Source of the DNA: Litsea cubeba
Lineage: Eukaryota; Streptophyta; Magnoliopsida; Laurales; Lauraceae
Reading direction: 5' to 3'
DNA length: 64,000 nucleotides
NCBI GenBank assembly: GCA_012931725.1
Contig: CM022948.1
Span: 70,857,455-70,921,454 of the forward strand
Below the pieces are notes generated by a model. The model was not told the origin of the DNA, did no database searches, and saw only the letters and a program-made list of their open reading frames with translations. Shown piece after piece: positions 50,601 through 62,005 of the stretch. Within the stretch, counting starts at the first letter, position 1. Each line of letters opens with the position of its first letter. Both the position numbers and the translations under genes were made by a program.

Positions 50601-53437
50601 CCCTACATTAGAGAAGGCCAACTCTTTCCAATGATACACTATTTGTTGTAAGGAATATTCTCTAAAAGACGGGATGACTGACACCCATAGAGCCACAAGA
50701 AACTTTGATTTCTCCGCCAAATTGCTTTCGTTAGAAGCTATCCCTTCAAAACATCTTGAATTCCTTTCCTTCCAGATCGTCCAAATCATCGCCAGAAAAG
50801 ATAACCTCCACATCACCTTTCCTCTAGAATCCCCAATAGGGGTTTTCCAAGCCTAAAGAGCTCGATAAGAGAGTTAGGGAGGGCCCAACAGCTGTTAAAC
50901 CATCCTACCACTGACATCCAAATAAACTGAGCTGTTTTGCAATTCAGCATAAGATGGTTCACACATTCTTTAGTGCCTCAGTTATACTGATTTCAAGCGT
51001 ACTCAACCAGAATGTGTAATGGATTTGTGTTCCTCTTTTTACCTTTTTTTCTTTTTAAGAATGGCCATTACTTTCTGACTGTGTGTGATGTTCACGAAAT
51101 CGCTTTCTTCAAATGTATTATTTAGAAGCTTGGCATAGCATGCTGTTGCAGGATATGCTGCTTTTGTTTGACTTTGCTAACAGAAAGTGGCCAAAATAGC
51201 ACATTAAAAGATATTCCTGTCTTGAATATTTCAATTTAATATCATTAAATTATCATACCTCCTTATTTGCTTCTCCAAGGATATTGTGGCTCAATGCGCT
51301 GAATGCTTTAGCATGGTTTTATCTCATCCAGAATTTAACAGAAACTTCGAAGCTGGTCTCACCTCTTATCCATGAATTGCATTTCTTGGATCCTCTTCCA
51401 CTGGAACCAGCTCATGAAATATTTCCTTCGAAAGGTTTTGGCCTTAAATTGCAAAGATTTTCACATTACAGTTGTAGATTCTGACAGGAACTGAAAACAC
51501 CACATTAATCTGTCTTGATGTTATAATGGTTCCCCCCACATCAGATTGGGACAATAACCTGTGGAGCTTACTTCAACATCCATGTTGAATCAATCAGGTG
51601 GTCTTAAAATTTAAGAACCTCGTCTTTGAGGCTTTGAAACACATCAAGATTTCAGAGGAAGAGCACAGCTTGAAACTTCTTTGTTGAAGACTCCATTATA
51701 TTCATGATGGTTAAATCCTTGCTGGCACACTGGATGAAGAATTTTTTTTCAGTCTAAGATTCTTAAATTTATTTGCCTCCCAAAAAAAAAAAAAGAAAGA
51801 AAAGAAAATATTCTTACATTCATTTCCTTCTAAATCTCTCAGGCAATTATGAGAGGTAATAATTTCTATTATATTTGACCTCTCCTTGTGTAAGGATCCG
51901 ACAAACATCCATCAATGAGGGATTTAAAGGAGCAAGGAAGGACCCGAGTGTTGATAGAAGGGAGGGGACCGTTAAAAAAAAATAAAAAGAACTGGAAGAA
52001 GGGGAATAAAAACCCACGAAGCCCAGACAATTTGCAACAAACCAAAATATGTTCCACCGATCTTCGTCTCAGCCAAGATAGGAAACTAATTCTTGACAAG
52101 ACAAAGCTATGAGGTTTTAGTTGACCTAGAATATGGAATATGTTAGACCTTTATGTTGGAAAAGGCAGACGTATATACGAGGACAGACTTCCAAATGTCT
52201 ATCTCTTATATGTTCTCTATTATATTGCCTTGAGTTTTTCCTTTCAATATGTTAAAGCAAATGATTTTTTTTAGACCAAGGAATATCTATATATATAAAG
52301 GCACTTGCATATTTCACTCGATCTTAGATTTTTTTTTCTCACCTCAGATAATGCCCAGGCAAATGAGGATTGTGCAGTGACTTTGGTTTTACATATGAGA
52401 ATTTGACATTGTGTTTTTCTTTGAATTTCTGGTTTTAGAAACCCCTAAACACTTTTCCCAATATTTTCTGTGCAAGACGAAGCAAAAAATATGGGTTGTA
52501 GTTTTGCTAAAGGGTACCATATCGGCGAATATATTGGGCATATCGGCTGATAAATTGGTTGTATCAGTGCATATGCACTAATGCTTATGCGAACGGCAAT
52601 AAAATAAATTCATCATGGTGGTCTCAGCCAATATGATATGTATTGGCCAATTTTTTGATCCATGATCATGAATCATGGCTGCTCAACTAAGAGACAAATT
52701 ATTTCTCATGACCCTTGTCTCCTTGTGGTAGATTTTCAAATTCTGTTTATCCTATTCTGACACTTAAAAAAATTCATTAATGCTATATACTGTCCACTTG
52801 ATGCCACCTCATGTCAAGGAATATTCATCTTCACCTATTCTATTAATACTTTGTTGAAATTATTATATAGGGCCATTTAGGATTATGTTTTTGTACATTT
52901 TGCTTGACATTTTATATGTGCTTGCAGGACTTCTTTGAGGATGTAGGGCCTCTTCTGAGTATGCAGTTGGGTGGTCCCACATTGGAAGGTTTATATCAGG
53001 TCTTCAACATCTATGTGAACTTGCTGATAAAAGCACTGCCATCTTCAATGGAGGATGAGGAAAACCTTGAAGGTTCTGGCAATAAAATTGTTAGGATGGC
53101 TGAAACTGAATCTCAGCAGATTGCTTTGCTAGCAAATGCATCTTTATTAGCAGACGAGTTGCTTCCGCGTGCAATCATGAAGCTTTATCCGCTAAACCCG
53201 ACAGGTGGAAAGGTTGATTCCCATAAAAGAGACAAGCAAAGCCGTCAACCTGATCAAAGAGAATGGAAGAGGCGGATCCAACGCTCTGTTGATGGACTAC
53301 GTGATAGTTTTTGTAGACAACATGCTCTAGATCTTATTTTTACAGAAGATGGTAATACCCATTTAAGTGCAGACATGTACCTAAGTATGGATGGAAATGT
53401 TGAGGAGCCTGAGTGGTTTCCATCACCAATATTTCAG
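41474..53437 (+). CDS. EXO84B: Exocyst complex component EXO84B, N-terminal ~614 residues, 3' end not found
   Basis: EXO84 is a subunit of the octameric exocyst that tethers secretory vesicles to the plasma membrane. Exons: 41474-41653, 44255-44353, 48951-50004 and 52928-53437. Recognisable blocks in order are FDPDAFLQSKCQSMNEK, EIKHLCSYLLDLKRASAEEL (conserved N-terminal EXO84 region), SKEISDLEVELLSIRNLLST, LLAERRVDEALAALDEGE, LRPSSTSYGGAYTAALSQLV, VKRHALASSAAAGGLRAAA, DFFEDVGPLLSMQLGGPTLE and CRQHALDLIFTEDGNTHLSA. Plant EXO84B is about 750-780 aa. The next conserved block is not seen between 53,438 and 64,000. Exon 2 appears one base too long (TTTT at 44345-44348), which shifts frame relative to exon 3. 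The extreme N-terminus may also be shifted. Introns hold many transposon fragments. Confidence 0.87.
43298..44091. mobile_element. Mutator-like MITE in EXO84B intron 1
   Basis: The left end TCAAAATAGAGGTTGCGGC pairs with the right end CAGCCACTATTTTGA (reverse complement TCAAAATAGTGGCTGC). The flanks ATCCAAGGA and TTCCATGGG match at 6 of 9 positions, weakly suggesting a 9-bp duplication. Internal subterminal repeats contain GTAGCGG and its complement. Length 794 bp. Confidence 0.55.
44255..44353 (+). CDS. EXO84B: EXO84B exon 2 with probable +1 in a T run
   Basis: Acceptor ttcacag, then EIKHLCSYLLDLKRASAEEL and onward, donor ACG|gtgagt. At 99 nt the exon ends in phase 0, but exon 3 must be entered with two bases carried over to read ...RTSKEISDLE. 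Removing one T from 44345-44348 would restore agreement. Confidence 0.8.
45396..45465 (+). mobile_element. RTE-type LINE 3' tail
   Basis: CATGTAGCCGTCCCCAACTT, then GTTGGGACAAGGCTTCGATG, then a GATGA-type end. A second copy is at 47306-47380 and an inverted one at 32285. Confidence 0.6.
45542..46187 (-). mobile_element. Truncated LTR retrotransposon (LTR plus leader)
   Basis: On the minus strand a 237-bp LTR (46187-45951) starts TGTCAATGTAGACACAGC, carries TATATATAGTGGG, and ends GATTGTCA. It is followed immediately by TGGTATCAGAGC, the initiator-tRNA-Met primer-binding site of copia elements. About 390 bp of leader follow, then a second copy of the LTR end (TGATCATTAGATTGTCA) at 45560-45542. 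The coding region is gone. No target duplication was found. Confidence 0.7.
46380..47310 (-). mobile_element. L1-type LINE remnant (zf-RVT and RNase H parts)
   Basis: Minus-strand translation at 47310-46960 has the zinc-binding RT-associated pattern (CCICKREMESIHPLFNHC, SIWRYFLKECG). At 46832-46560 it has an RNase H-like stretch (AAGIACVLRNHKGEVMYVF). Frames are broken. It lies in EXO84B intron 2. Confidence 0.75.
47303..47385 (+). mobile_element. RTE-type LINE 3' tail, second copy
   Basis: ATTCATGTAGCCAACCTCAA, then AGTTGAGACAAGGCTTTGATG and a GATGATGAT end, near-identical in order to 45396-45465. Confidence 0.6.
48375..48475 (+). mobile_element. tRNA-derived SINE in EXO84B intron 2
   Basis: A-box TAGCATAGATGG (48393-48404), then GAAGGTGCTTATTGTTGCAA and a degenerate B-box near GAGGTTGCAAATTTAAATC, with an A-rich end. 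Same family as the SINE at 23.1 kb. Confidence 0.6.
48691..48870. repeat. 90-bp tandem duplication upstream of EXO84B exon 3
   Basis: Both copies contain CACTTTGTTTCTTGG, an AATGCAG acceptor-like motif and CCAATAATGGGTTTATTAAA (period 90 bp, copies at 48741 and 48831 for the shared CAATAATGGG). Confidence 0.8.
48951..50004 (+). CDS. EXO84B: EXO84B exon 3 (1,054 nt)
   Basis: Acceptor ctactgacag, then one base completing an Arg codon, then an intact 351-codon frame from TSKEISDLE to FNSMVQ, donor gtgaaa. It covers the coiled-coil region and the start of the cullin-repeat-like helical part of EXO84. Confidence 0.93.
50459..50977 (-). mobile_element. 5'-truncated L1-type LINE with perfect 15-bp target duplication
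   Basis: ACATTCTTTAGTGCC flanks both sides (50459-50473 and 50963-50977). A T run at the left is the poly(A) tail of a minus-strand element. The minus strand encodes the end of a LINE reverse transcriptase region (FLAMIWTIWKERNSRCFEG). It lies in EXO84B intron 3. Confidence 0.85.
52928..53437 (+). CDS. EXO84B: EXO84B exon 4 (510 nt)
   Basis: Acceptor tgcttgcag, intact frame DFFEDVGPLLSM to EEPEWFPSPIFQ, donor gtatgt. The downstream exon of the family (starting ELF-KLN) is not found within the window. Confidence 0.92.
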
Positions 53438-56400
53438 GTATGTTGATTAAGTCTTCTTTTATGGACTATAGATCAAGGTCAAATTGCATTTTTGAAACAT
53501 TATTTTTCCAGCTATCTTTTTTCTGAAAAGTAAATTTGTTCATTCAATATTCACTTTTCTTCAATTTGAGACCTCAACATACCTGAAGGAAGTTAATTAT
53601 CTCATTTGTATTTTTCATATTTTATCAATTGATACTTATAAAAAAAAAAGTTAAAATAACAGACGAGTCCAAAAATTGATATTTTGAAGTCTTGTGGCAG
53701 TTTTTCTTTTCAAAACCAGTACTGCTAGAGCCTCTTTTAATTTGTTTCGCCAACTAGTTGATAGCCAGCACCCTCACATAAATATTATTTATGCTGCAAC
53801 CCTATCTTTAAGTTCATAGCATACTAGTGTACACTGTTTTTTTTCTAGTGTCACAAACTTAATATTGAATTTATGAGGGTTTTCATTGTATGTCAAATGG
53901 GCATGATGCATATTTCAACATTTTGTTTATCCCAAGAACATGCATGTGTGGAAATGGTTTTTTTTTTTTTTTCTAGTTAAACTAGATGTATAATCAATTT
54001 AGTTTATTAAGTTTTTATTGGATATATTTATTTATTTCAGAATGGTTTGATTTATCTAAATTTTAATATTCATTTCTATTCCAACCATAGATGGGATATG
54101 GCATGAATGACAATGGCGGCAGTGATTCTTAATTTAAAATCTTGTGACATAAAACATTTTACATCCTGAAATGCATAGACAATAATGTCTAGCATTTGGA
54201 AGTGTCAGGTTCCCCCAAAAAATTCAAAATTTCCTTTTCTATTCCCTTTTTTAATTTGGATTGATGCAAAAAGTGACCCTGAAATAATTTCACAATTTCC
54301 TATGCCCAATTGTCAGGAGTTTTTTAAATTATTAAGTACTATGCTTATAATATTTGTGATCTTGTTAATTATAAACAATAAAATACTTTCAAAAGTATCA
54401 ACAATATGTCCATTAGCTTGTGATATCATTATCATTGAGCTGAATCTTTCTATGCAATGTTAATGATTCACAATTTTTACTTACAGATATTTGTAACATT
54501 GGAATGTTTTTAAGCATTGGCCTGTAGGAAAAAAGCACTTGAAGCAATGCTATCTTTACATCATGTTTCATGGTGCATAGGTGTCCGGAGGTACTTCTCC
54601 ATTAGCTATGTAGTTAAGGCATACCATGGTATTATGGTAAGTCATCCAATTCATTGGACTGAACAGTTTTCCCCATGTTTCTTTCCTTCATCTTTCCTCT
54701 CTCATCAGCTTCTCCTTCCCCTTTACTCTTGCATTGTTTATTTCGTCACACTTGAACCACATGACATCCTTAGAGTATCGGAGCATCAAGGTCAACTAAG
54801 AGGTGCTATTAAAGAACTAGGATTCATTTCGATTGCCAGTCATAGGTGATATTCTGAGGAGATACTATTATCTCTACTTTTGTCCAGATTCGTGCTATTT
54901 TGTGATTTTTTTTTTTTTTGTGGCTTTGGGTATTTAAACCAGCTTGCATCCATCGGATAAAATCTTTTTTTTTTAGGTCTTATTTTCAAGATTTGATTTT
55001 ACTGATGGCCTTCATCCATGCCAGGAAGGAGATAATATGAACAATATTCCTTTAGTTATAGTACTGGTTTTTTTTTCCCCTTATTTTTCTATTATTCTTC
55101 TTCCTCTTGCACTTTTTATTTTTCTTCCAATTTAAAACTTCTAACTTGTTATTCGAGCCTCTTAACTCGAAGTAGATACATCATACATCAACAACTAGCA
55201 GGAGGTGGTTTTCTATTGAAGTTGACATCAGCACCGTGGGCCTGTGGTAAGGGTACAGCTGTTTGATGAGGAGCTGATTCGTCTGTATTCTTATGCTTTA
55301 AAGAGTGAAAGTTGAGTATGTTAAAATTTGCTTGAAGTTTTTGTCCTGGGTGTGGAATTGTGACAAGTTCAGTCCAAGTATGTTCGAATGGATGAGTTTT
55401 CTTTTCATTCTTAATCATTTGTTTCTCTTTATTGGGCGAGTGCTCACTGGTCATCCAATCCGGTTCCTTGTGAAGGGTGTTAATTGTATTAGGAGGGCTG
55501 ATTTCATCACAGAAGCATAGGTTTTAGAAATATTGGAAGTTCAAGGCACAGGGGGAGAGGGTTCAACTGGAACCCAAATTTTAGAAATTGCAAACCCTAA
55601 TAATCATTCCATTGTAAATTTGTTTAATGACAATAATTATTAATTATACTATGGTCATATGCAGCTAAAATGAACTCATGTGGTAGAAAGAGGCTTGAAT
55701 GCATAGATGGCCAAGTTGTAGATTGATGATTCAGAATATGGTGAGTTGGTGACTGCAATGCCGAGAATATGTTTACCGATAAATTGGATTCTGAACTCCT
55801 TGGAGGATGGAATTGCTCCTAGTTTCTATCATTTGCTGAACTGTTTATTGCTTCTAGTTTCTATCATTGCCGAACTGCTAAAGAATTGCGGGATTTAATC
55901 TCTACAGCTAGCCTATCCACACAATAAAAATAATGATTGGGTTGATCAATTAACAAGAGATCTAACACAACCCAAATGGGGAAGTTATTCTAGGGAGCTT
56001 ACTATGCCAAATTCAGAGGAATGTGGCATGAGATTAGCCACTATCAGCCCCCATGACCTTGCTGTGCAAACGAACAAGAGCAAGAATTAAAAGCTCAATG
56101 TATATATGCGTTACTGGGGGTATGAATACAGAATATGAGATAATAAGTGCATAGTTATGGAGTCAAGATCCAATTCCTGGGGGCAGTGTTCACTCTCCTA
56201 CAAAGTGAGGAAAGTAAAAGCAGATAATGTTGGGTTTTGAAACCTCTCTAGTATGACAAGAATTGTTCTGGTTTGGCTAGTTCAACTAACAGTGGGAGCT
56301 GTGGATGGGAATCGGGCTGTGGTCGAGGTGGTGGCAAATTAAGAATCAACTGCTGATCAACCGAGCTCAAAATCCAAGTCGTCATTTTTGCATCATCCAC

Positions 56401-56749
56401 TTCCCACACGATCAGTGTAGTAGTGTCCAGGGACTCTTTTGACTGAATAGGTTTGAGGATTGTGCCATTGACATGTCCCCAAAGATTCTTTCCTCGTAAA
56501 AGTATACGAAGTTGAAACTCCCAACTAAAGTAATTTTTACCATTTTACTTCAGAGGTAGTATCTCTGATTTTAAAGCCATGACGAAGACTAGAAAAAAAA
56601 AATGCAAGAGAAAGGGGAAAAAATGAGCTGATGAAGGTAAGATGTGCAGATAACTCACAACAAAGACGATAATATACCAGACGATGCCAAAATTGCATAA
56701 AAAACCAGTAAGTAACGATCCAAAGATAGCCCCTGCTCCTGCTCAGGTC
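53438..56749. other. Sequence after EXO84B exon 4
   Basis: AT-rich, no exon of EXO84B or any other family recognised. Open frames at 54.5-54.85 kb and 55.2-55.5 kb have no recognisable domain. It could be intron or intergenic. Confidence 0.5.
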
Positions 56750-56984
56750 TGTCAATCCTGGGCCTCTAGGCCCAATATATCAGGCCCACTTACATACTAG
56801 TTAGTTGTTAGCTATTAGCATGGATCTAAACCCAAGTGTAAATTAAGGGATAATGATTAGTAGAATGTATTCAGGGATTAAACCCTTTTAATAGAGATCT
56901 CAGTCGACCAAGGGAGGTACGACATTCATCTCCACAGTTCTCTCTCTCTCTCTCAAGTCTGTATGCTTCTTTCCATAAATGACA
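56750..56984 (+). repeat. 5' LTR of the young copia element
   Basis: TGTCAATCCTGGG to CATAAATGACA. Where the older copy has TATAAATATATA this LTR reads TTTTAATAGAGA, and it has only about six CT units. Confidence 0.95.
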
Positions 56985-56996
56985 TGGTATCAGAGC
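56985..56996 (+). other. Primer-binding site (initiator tRNA-Met)
   Basis: TGGTATCAGAGC directly after the 5' LTR, the standard minus-strand primer site of plant copia elements. Confidence 0.93.
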
Positions 56997-57419
56997 AAGG
57001 TCAATCATCTATGATCTTCTCCTAAGTCATCTTCCAGGCATAGGAAGCCCCCCAGTGATGTTTCTAGTCAACCGATCATCTCTGATCGTTCCTGATCATC
57101 TCGGATCATACATGGCCCACCCAGGATCATCACAAGCACATCAACGGAATACCTCCATCATGGTCGACTACTGCTCCCTGGATTTTCGAAGATTTTTCCT
57201 GATTTTTTGATCATCAGAGGTAGGTTTTCTACCAATTTTTGTGACAATTCATTTTTTCCACTATGTTTTCATCTCGGCCGTCCAATTTCCTCGATCTGGA
57301 TCGGATCTGCCTGTAACCACTTCCAGTAGTTGCATAAAACTACTCTATTTTCATCCCCACCATCTGATCTGGGTCAAGATCAACACGTGGGGCCCTCGTC
57401 AGGTTTCCCCTACTGCCGA

Positions 57420-57640
57420 CTGGGACCGATTGGAAATTTTTTTGGTTCCCTGTTGCCGATTGCTACTGCTGCTGTTCTGTTCTTCTCTCCTGCCCCTGTT
57501 GCCGATTGCTGCGACTACTGTTCTGCTGCTGATTGCTTATTATTCTCTCCTGCTACTACTGTTCTGTTAAGATTTTCTCTCCTGCTGACTGATTACTGCT
57601 GCTGGTTGCTCCTGCTACTACTGTTTATTGACTGCCTTCT
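57420..57640. repeat. CTG/CTCC-rich low-complexity leader of the copia element
   Basis: Degenerate repeats of TTGCTGCTG, TTCTCTCCTG and similar in the untranslated leader. The older copy has a comparable, expanded tract at 9420-9660. Confidence 0.7.
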
Positions 57641-57651
57641 GTTCTCTTGTC

Positions 57652-60600
57652 ATGGATACATCTGAAAAATCAGGACCATCTATTGTGAAATTTAATGGCA
57701 AAAACTATGTGTCTTGGGCATTTCAATTCCAAGTATATCTTGAAGGAAAAGAACTGTGGGCCCATATAGATGGATCTGACACACTCCCTGCTGATGATGC
57801 CAAGAAAATTCTATCTTGGAAAACTAAAGATGCAAAAATAAAGTCTTGGATTCTTTCTTCTGTAGAACCAAATTTTATTTTGTCTCTCAGACCTTGCAAG
57901 ACCTCGAAGGAAATGTGGGAATATCTGAAAAAGGTATATTATCAACATCATGCTGCGCGTCAGTTTCAATTGGAATTAGACATTGCAAATTACTCCCAAG
58001 GGACACTTTCCATCCAGGATTATTACTCCGGCTTTCTAATCCTATGGTCAGAATATGATGAAATTAAATTTGCTACGGTCTCTGAAGCACTTCTACCTGA
58101 GCTTCTTTCCTTACAACAGGATAGCCATCGGGACCAATTTCTCATGAAACTGCGCCCTGAATATGAGACAGTCCGATCCAACTTGATGAGCCGAGTTTCT
58201 CTTCCCAACGTAGATGATTGTCTTCAAGAACTTCTACGGGAGGAACAACGACTTGTTACCAAAATTGCAATTGAACATCAGGAATCCACTGAAGCTCCGC
58301 TTGCCTTTGCTGCTAAAACCAGACCTCCTCCTCGGGACATCAGTAAAGTACAGTGTTACAACTGTCAAAAATATGGCCATTATGCAAATCAATGCAAGCT
58401 GAAGGTCTGTAAATATTGTAAGGCTGTTGGCCATGGTATTGAAGAGTGTCGGAAGAAGGCTCGCAATTCTGCTTCTCGCCCCTATGGACAGTCATCTCCA
58501 AGTGCTTACACGGCTCTCACCCCACAATATGCATCCTCTGATTTCACTGGTTCATTGCCATTTGATTCATCATCACAGCCTGGTTCCTCTTCACAACCAC
58601 AGTCACCAGCTCCCATTACTCCGGCTATGGTAAATCAGATGATTATCAATGCCCTGTCATCTATGAACATTTCAGGTACTAGTCCGTCCCTTTCTAATAC
58701 ATGGTATTTAGATTCTGGAGCTAGTAATCACATGACCTCCTCACCCACCAATCTACATCATGTTGTCCCCTACACTGGCACTCTTTCTGTTCAAACTGCC
58801 AATGGAGACCACCTTCCAATCCTCTCTGTGGGAGAGGCTCCTGGCCCTTTTCCATTAACAAATGTTTTTGTCTCCCCTCATCTTGCTACCAATTTAGTTT
58901 CTGTGGGTCAATTAGTTGAAAATAATTGCAATGTCTCCTTTTCTTCTTCTGGTTGTGTTGTGCAGGACCAGGAGTCGGGGGCGGTGATCGCGAGGGGGCC
59001 TAAACGTGGCAGGCTTTTTACGTTACCAGTATCTCCATTTATTCAAAATAAACCTTGGCATCAGTTGTTTTGTTTTTTACTTCCTAATAATTCTCGGTTG
59101 TGGCATAATAGACTTGGTCATCCGAATGCTGCTACATTGTCCAATTTGTTTCAAACTGGATTGTTAAATAAACCTACTGATTCTGTTTCATTTGAGTGTG
59201 ATGCTTGTAAATTAGGAAAAAGTAAAACTTTACCTTTTTCTAAGTCTACAACTCGTAGCAATGAATGTTTTGATTTAATCCACAGTGATGTTTGGGGCAT
59301 TGCTCCTACCATTTCTCAGGGTCATTTCAAATACTTTGTTACATTTATTGATGATTGCAGCAGATTTACATGGGTTTATTTGTTACATTCTAAATCTGAT
59401 GTTCTTAATGCATTTAAAATTTTCCTTAGCTATGTTAAAACCCAATTTTCCAAATGCATTAAAACTTTGCGATCCGATTCAGGGGGGGAGTATGTCTCCA
59501 ATGATTTTCAATCTTTCCTAAAGAGTCGAGGGATTATATCTCAACGTACTTGTCCATATACTCCTCAACAAAATGGCGTTGCAGAACGGAAAAACAGACA
59601 TCTTCTTGATGTCACTGAGGACTCTTCTCATTGAATCCTCTGTTCCTCCACGTTTTTGGGCTGAAGCTCTTACCACTGCAGTCCATCTCATAAACCGTCT
59701 TCCATCACCTACTATTGCCCAATTAACACCACATTTTAAACTTTATGGTCACCATCCTACATTTACTCATCTACATACCTTCGGGTGTGTTTGCTTCGTT
59801 CATCTGCCTCCCACGGAGCGCACAAAATTAACGGCCCAATCTAGCAGGTGTGTTTTTTTTAGGATATGCAACTAACCAAAAGGGTTTTGTTTGCTATGAT
59901 CCAATGGCTCGTCGCACCAGGATCTCTCGTAATGTTATTTTCTTCGAAAATCAATATTTTTTTCAAAAATACTTGGATTGTCCTTCTCCATTTTCCACAA
60001 CGGTGTTACCTGGATTTTCTGAAAAACCAACTGTTACACGGTTTAATCCTGATTTTGTGTATCATCGAAGGGAAACACCTACCACTGCAGATGCCCACCC
60101 TCCTGATCCTCCGACAACTGGTCTCACATCTACTAGTATATTGCGTCGCTCCTCCAGAATTTCTCGACCTCCTGAGCGGTATGGATTTACCCATGCTTCC
60201 TTGATGACAACACTATCCTCTGTTTCCATCCCTAGTTCTTATTTGCAGGCTGTGCAACATGATTGTTGGAACCAGGCCATGAAAGTTGAATTAGATGCAT
60301 TGACCCAGAATCACACCTGGGATATTGTGGAATGTCCTTCTTCCGTTAAACCTATCGGTTGCAAATGGATCTACTCGATCAAGCTCAAATCAGATGGCTC
60401 CTTGGATAGACACAAAGCTCGACTTGTGGCACTTGGCAACCGCCAAGCGTATGGCATTGACTATGAAGAGACATTTGCACCAGTTGCAAAAATGACAACT
60501 GTTCGGCTCCTTCTCGCCATTGCTGCTTCTCAATCTTGGCCATTGTACCAAATGGATGTCACGAATGCTTTTCTACATGGGGACTTGAAAGAAGAAGTCT

Positions 60601-61763
60601 ATATGCGGATCCCACAGGGAATCACCTCTCCGTCTAAGAAATCTGTATGTCGCTTACACAGATCTCTTTACGGTCTCAAGCAAGCTCCCCGAGCGTGGTT
60701 TGATAAATTCAAAGATCGGTTAGGCACGATTGGCTTTACTCAAAGTCCATATGATCCATCTCTTTTTATGAACCACGCATCTACTGGCTTTACTGTTCTC
60801 CTCGTATATGTTGATGATATCATTATCACCGGAACTGATGACGCGATGATAAAATCTATTCAGGCCTCTCTTCGGGATTCATTCCATATGAAGGATCTGG
60901 GTCCTCTACATTATTTTTTGGGCTTAGAAATACATCAGTCTTCAAAAGGCCTGTTTATCAATCAACACAAATATGCGACAGATCTTATTGGGCTTGCTGA
61001 TCTCGATGACTCTGCCTCAGTTGATACACCGCTTGAAGTCAATCTTAAGTTGAGTAAAGATGATGGAGATCTTCTTCCTGATCCACATACATACCGGAGA
61101 CTTGTTGGCAGCCTTGTCTATCTCACTGTCACCAGACCTGACATATCTTATGCCGTCAATCTTGTCAGCCAATTCATGACGTCTCCTCGTCACCTTCATC
61201 TGACAGCAGTGAAGCGCATTATCCGGTATTTACTGGGTACTAGAGCTCGTGGTTTATATTATCCAAAGGATAATCGTCTACTTCTGACCGCTTATGCAGA
61301 TGCTGACTGGGCAGGATGTCCGGATACCAGACGGTCCACCACTGGTTGGTGTATGTACCTAGGTCAGTCTCTCATCTCTTGGAAATGCAAGAAACAAGAA
61401 CGGGTCTCCAAATCTTCCACAGAGGCTGAATATCGGGCTATGTCTTCTGCTTGTTCTGAAATCCTTTGGCTTCGGGGACTTCTTTCGGAACTTGGATTTG
61501 CACAGAACTCTACCACTTCCTTGCATGCCGATAATACTGGGGCGATCAGAATCACTGAAAATCCTGTTCTTCATGAACGCACAAAACATATAGAAGTTGA
61601 TTGCCACTTTATTCGCGACGAATACAAGCGTGGTGTTATCAGTCTACCTCATGTCCCTACAGAGTTTCAGTTGGCAGATATATTCACTAAGGGACTTGCT
61701 CGGCCTCGACATCAATTTCTTGTTTCCAAATTGCTGCTTTATGACACTCCCGCATCAATTTGA
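57652..61763 (+). pseudogene. Copia gag-pol polyprotein with two +1 frameshifts
   Basis: The ATG at 57652 begins MDTSEKSGPSIVKF. Domains in order: gag; zinc knuckle CYNCQKYGHYANQC (about residue 235); aspartic protease LDSGASNHM (about 354); pre-integrase LWHNRLGHPNAATL (about 484); integrase core with HSDVWG and FIDDCSRFTW, and QNGVAERKN near 59570. Reverse transcriptase has NAFLHGDLKEEVYMRIPQG and YVDDI (60807-60821). RNase H has ADADWAG, SSTEAEYRA, ADNTGAI and HERTKHIEVD. The frame breaks near 59607-59622 (one extra base in the integrase) and at the T8 run 59853-59860 (the older copy has T7). Otherwise the frames are open. Confidence 0.93.
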
Positions 61764-61770
61764 GGGGGGG

Positions 61771-62005
61771 TGTCAATCCTGGGCCTCTAGGCCCAATATA
61801 TCAGGCCCACTTACATACTAGTTTGTTGTTAGCTATTAACATGGATCTAAACCCAAGTGTAAATTAAGGGATAATGATTAGTAGAATGTATTCAGGGATT
61901 AAACCCTTTTAATAGAGATCTCAGTCGACCAAGGGAGGTACGACATTCATCTCCACAGTTCTCTCTCTCTCTCTCAAGTCTGTATGCTTCTTTCCATTAA
62001 TGACA
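61771..62005 (+). repeat. 3' LTR of the young copia element
   Basis: Same length as the 5' LTR. It differs by A/T (TAGTTAG versus TAGTTTG), G/A (TTAGCAT versus TTAACAT) and A/T (CATAAAT versus CATTAAT). Confidence 0.95.

Larger units (their letters stand above)
56750..62005 (+). mobile_element. Full-length, young Ty1/copia retrotransposon
   Basis: LTRs 56750-56984 and 61771-62005 are each 235 bp and differ at three positions. The primer-binding site TGGTATCAGAGC starts at 56985, complementary to initiator tRNA-Met. The polypurine tract GAGGGGGGG (61762-61770) abuts the 3' LTR. Five-base flanks are AGGTC and ACGAC, only 3 of 5 alike. The gag-pol region spans 57652-61763. It belongs to the same family as the copy in MYB3R intron 5, with which it is collinear over the shared internal sequence. 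Confidence 0.96.

Noticed and set aside
54517..54849. A 110-residue open frame after EXO84B exon 4
   Set aside because: No similarity to the missing EXO84B C-terminus or any family I recognise, and no convincing splice context.
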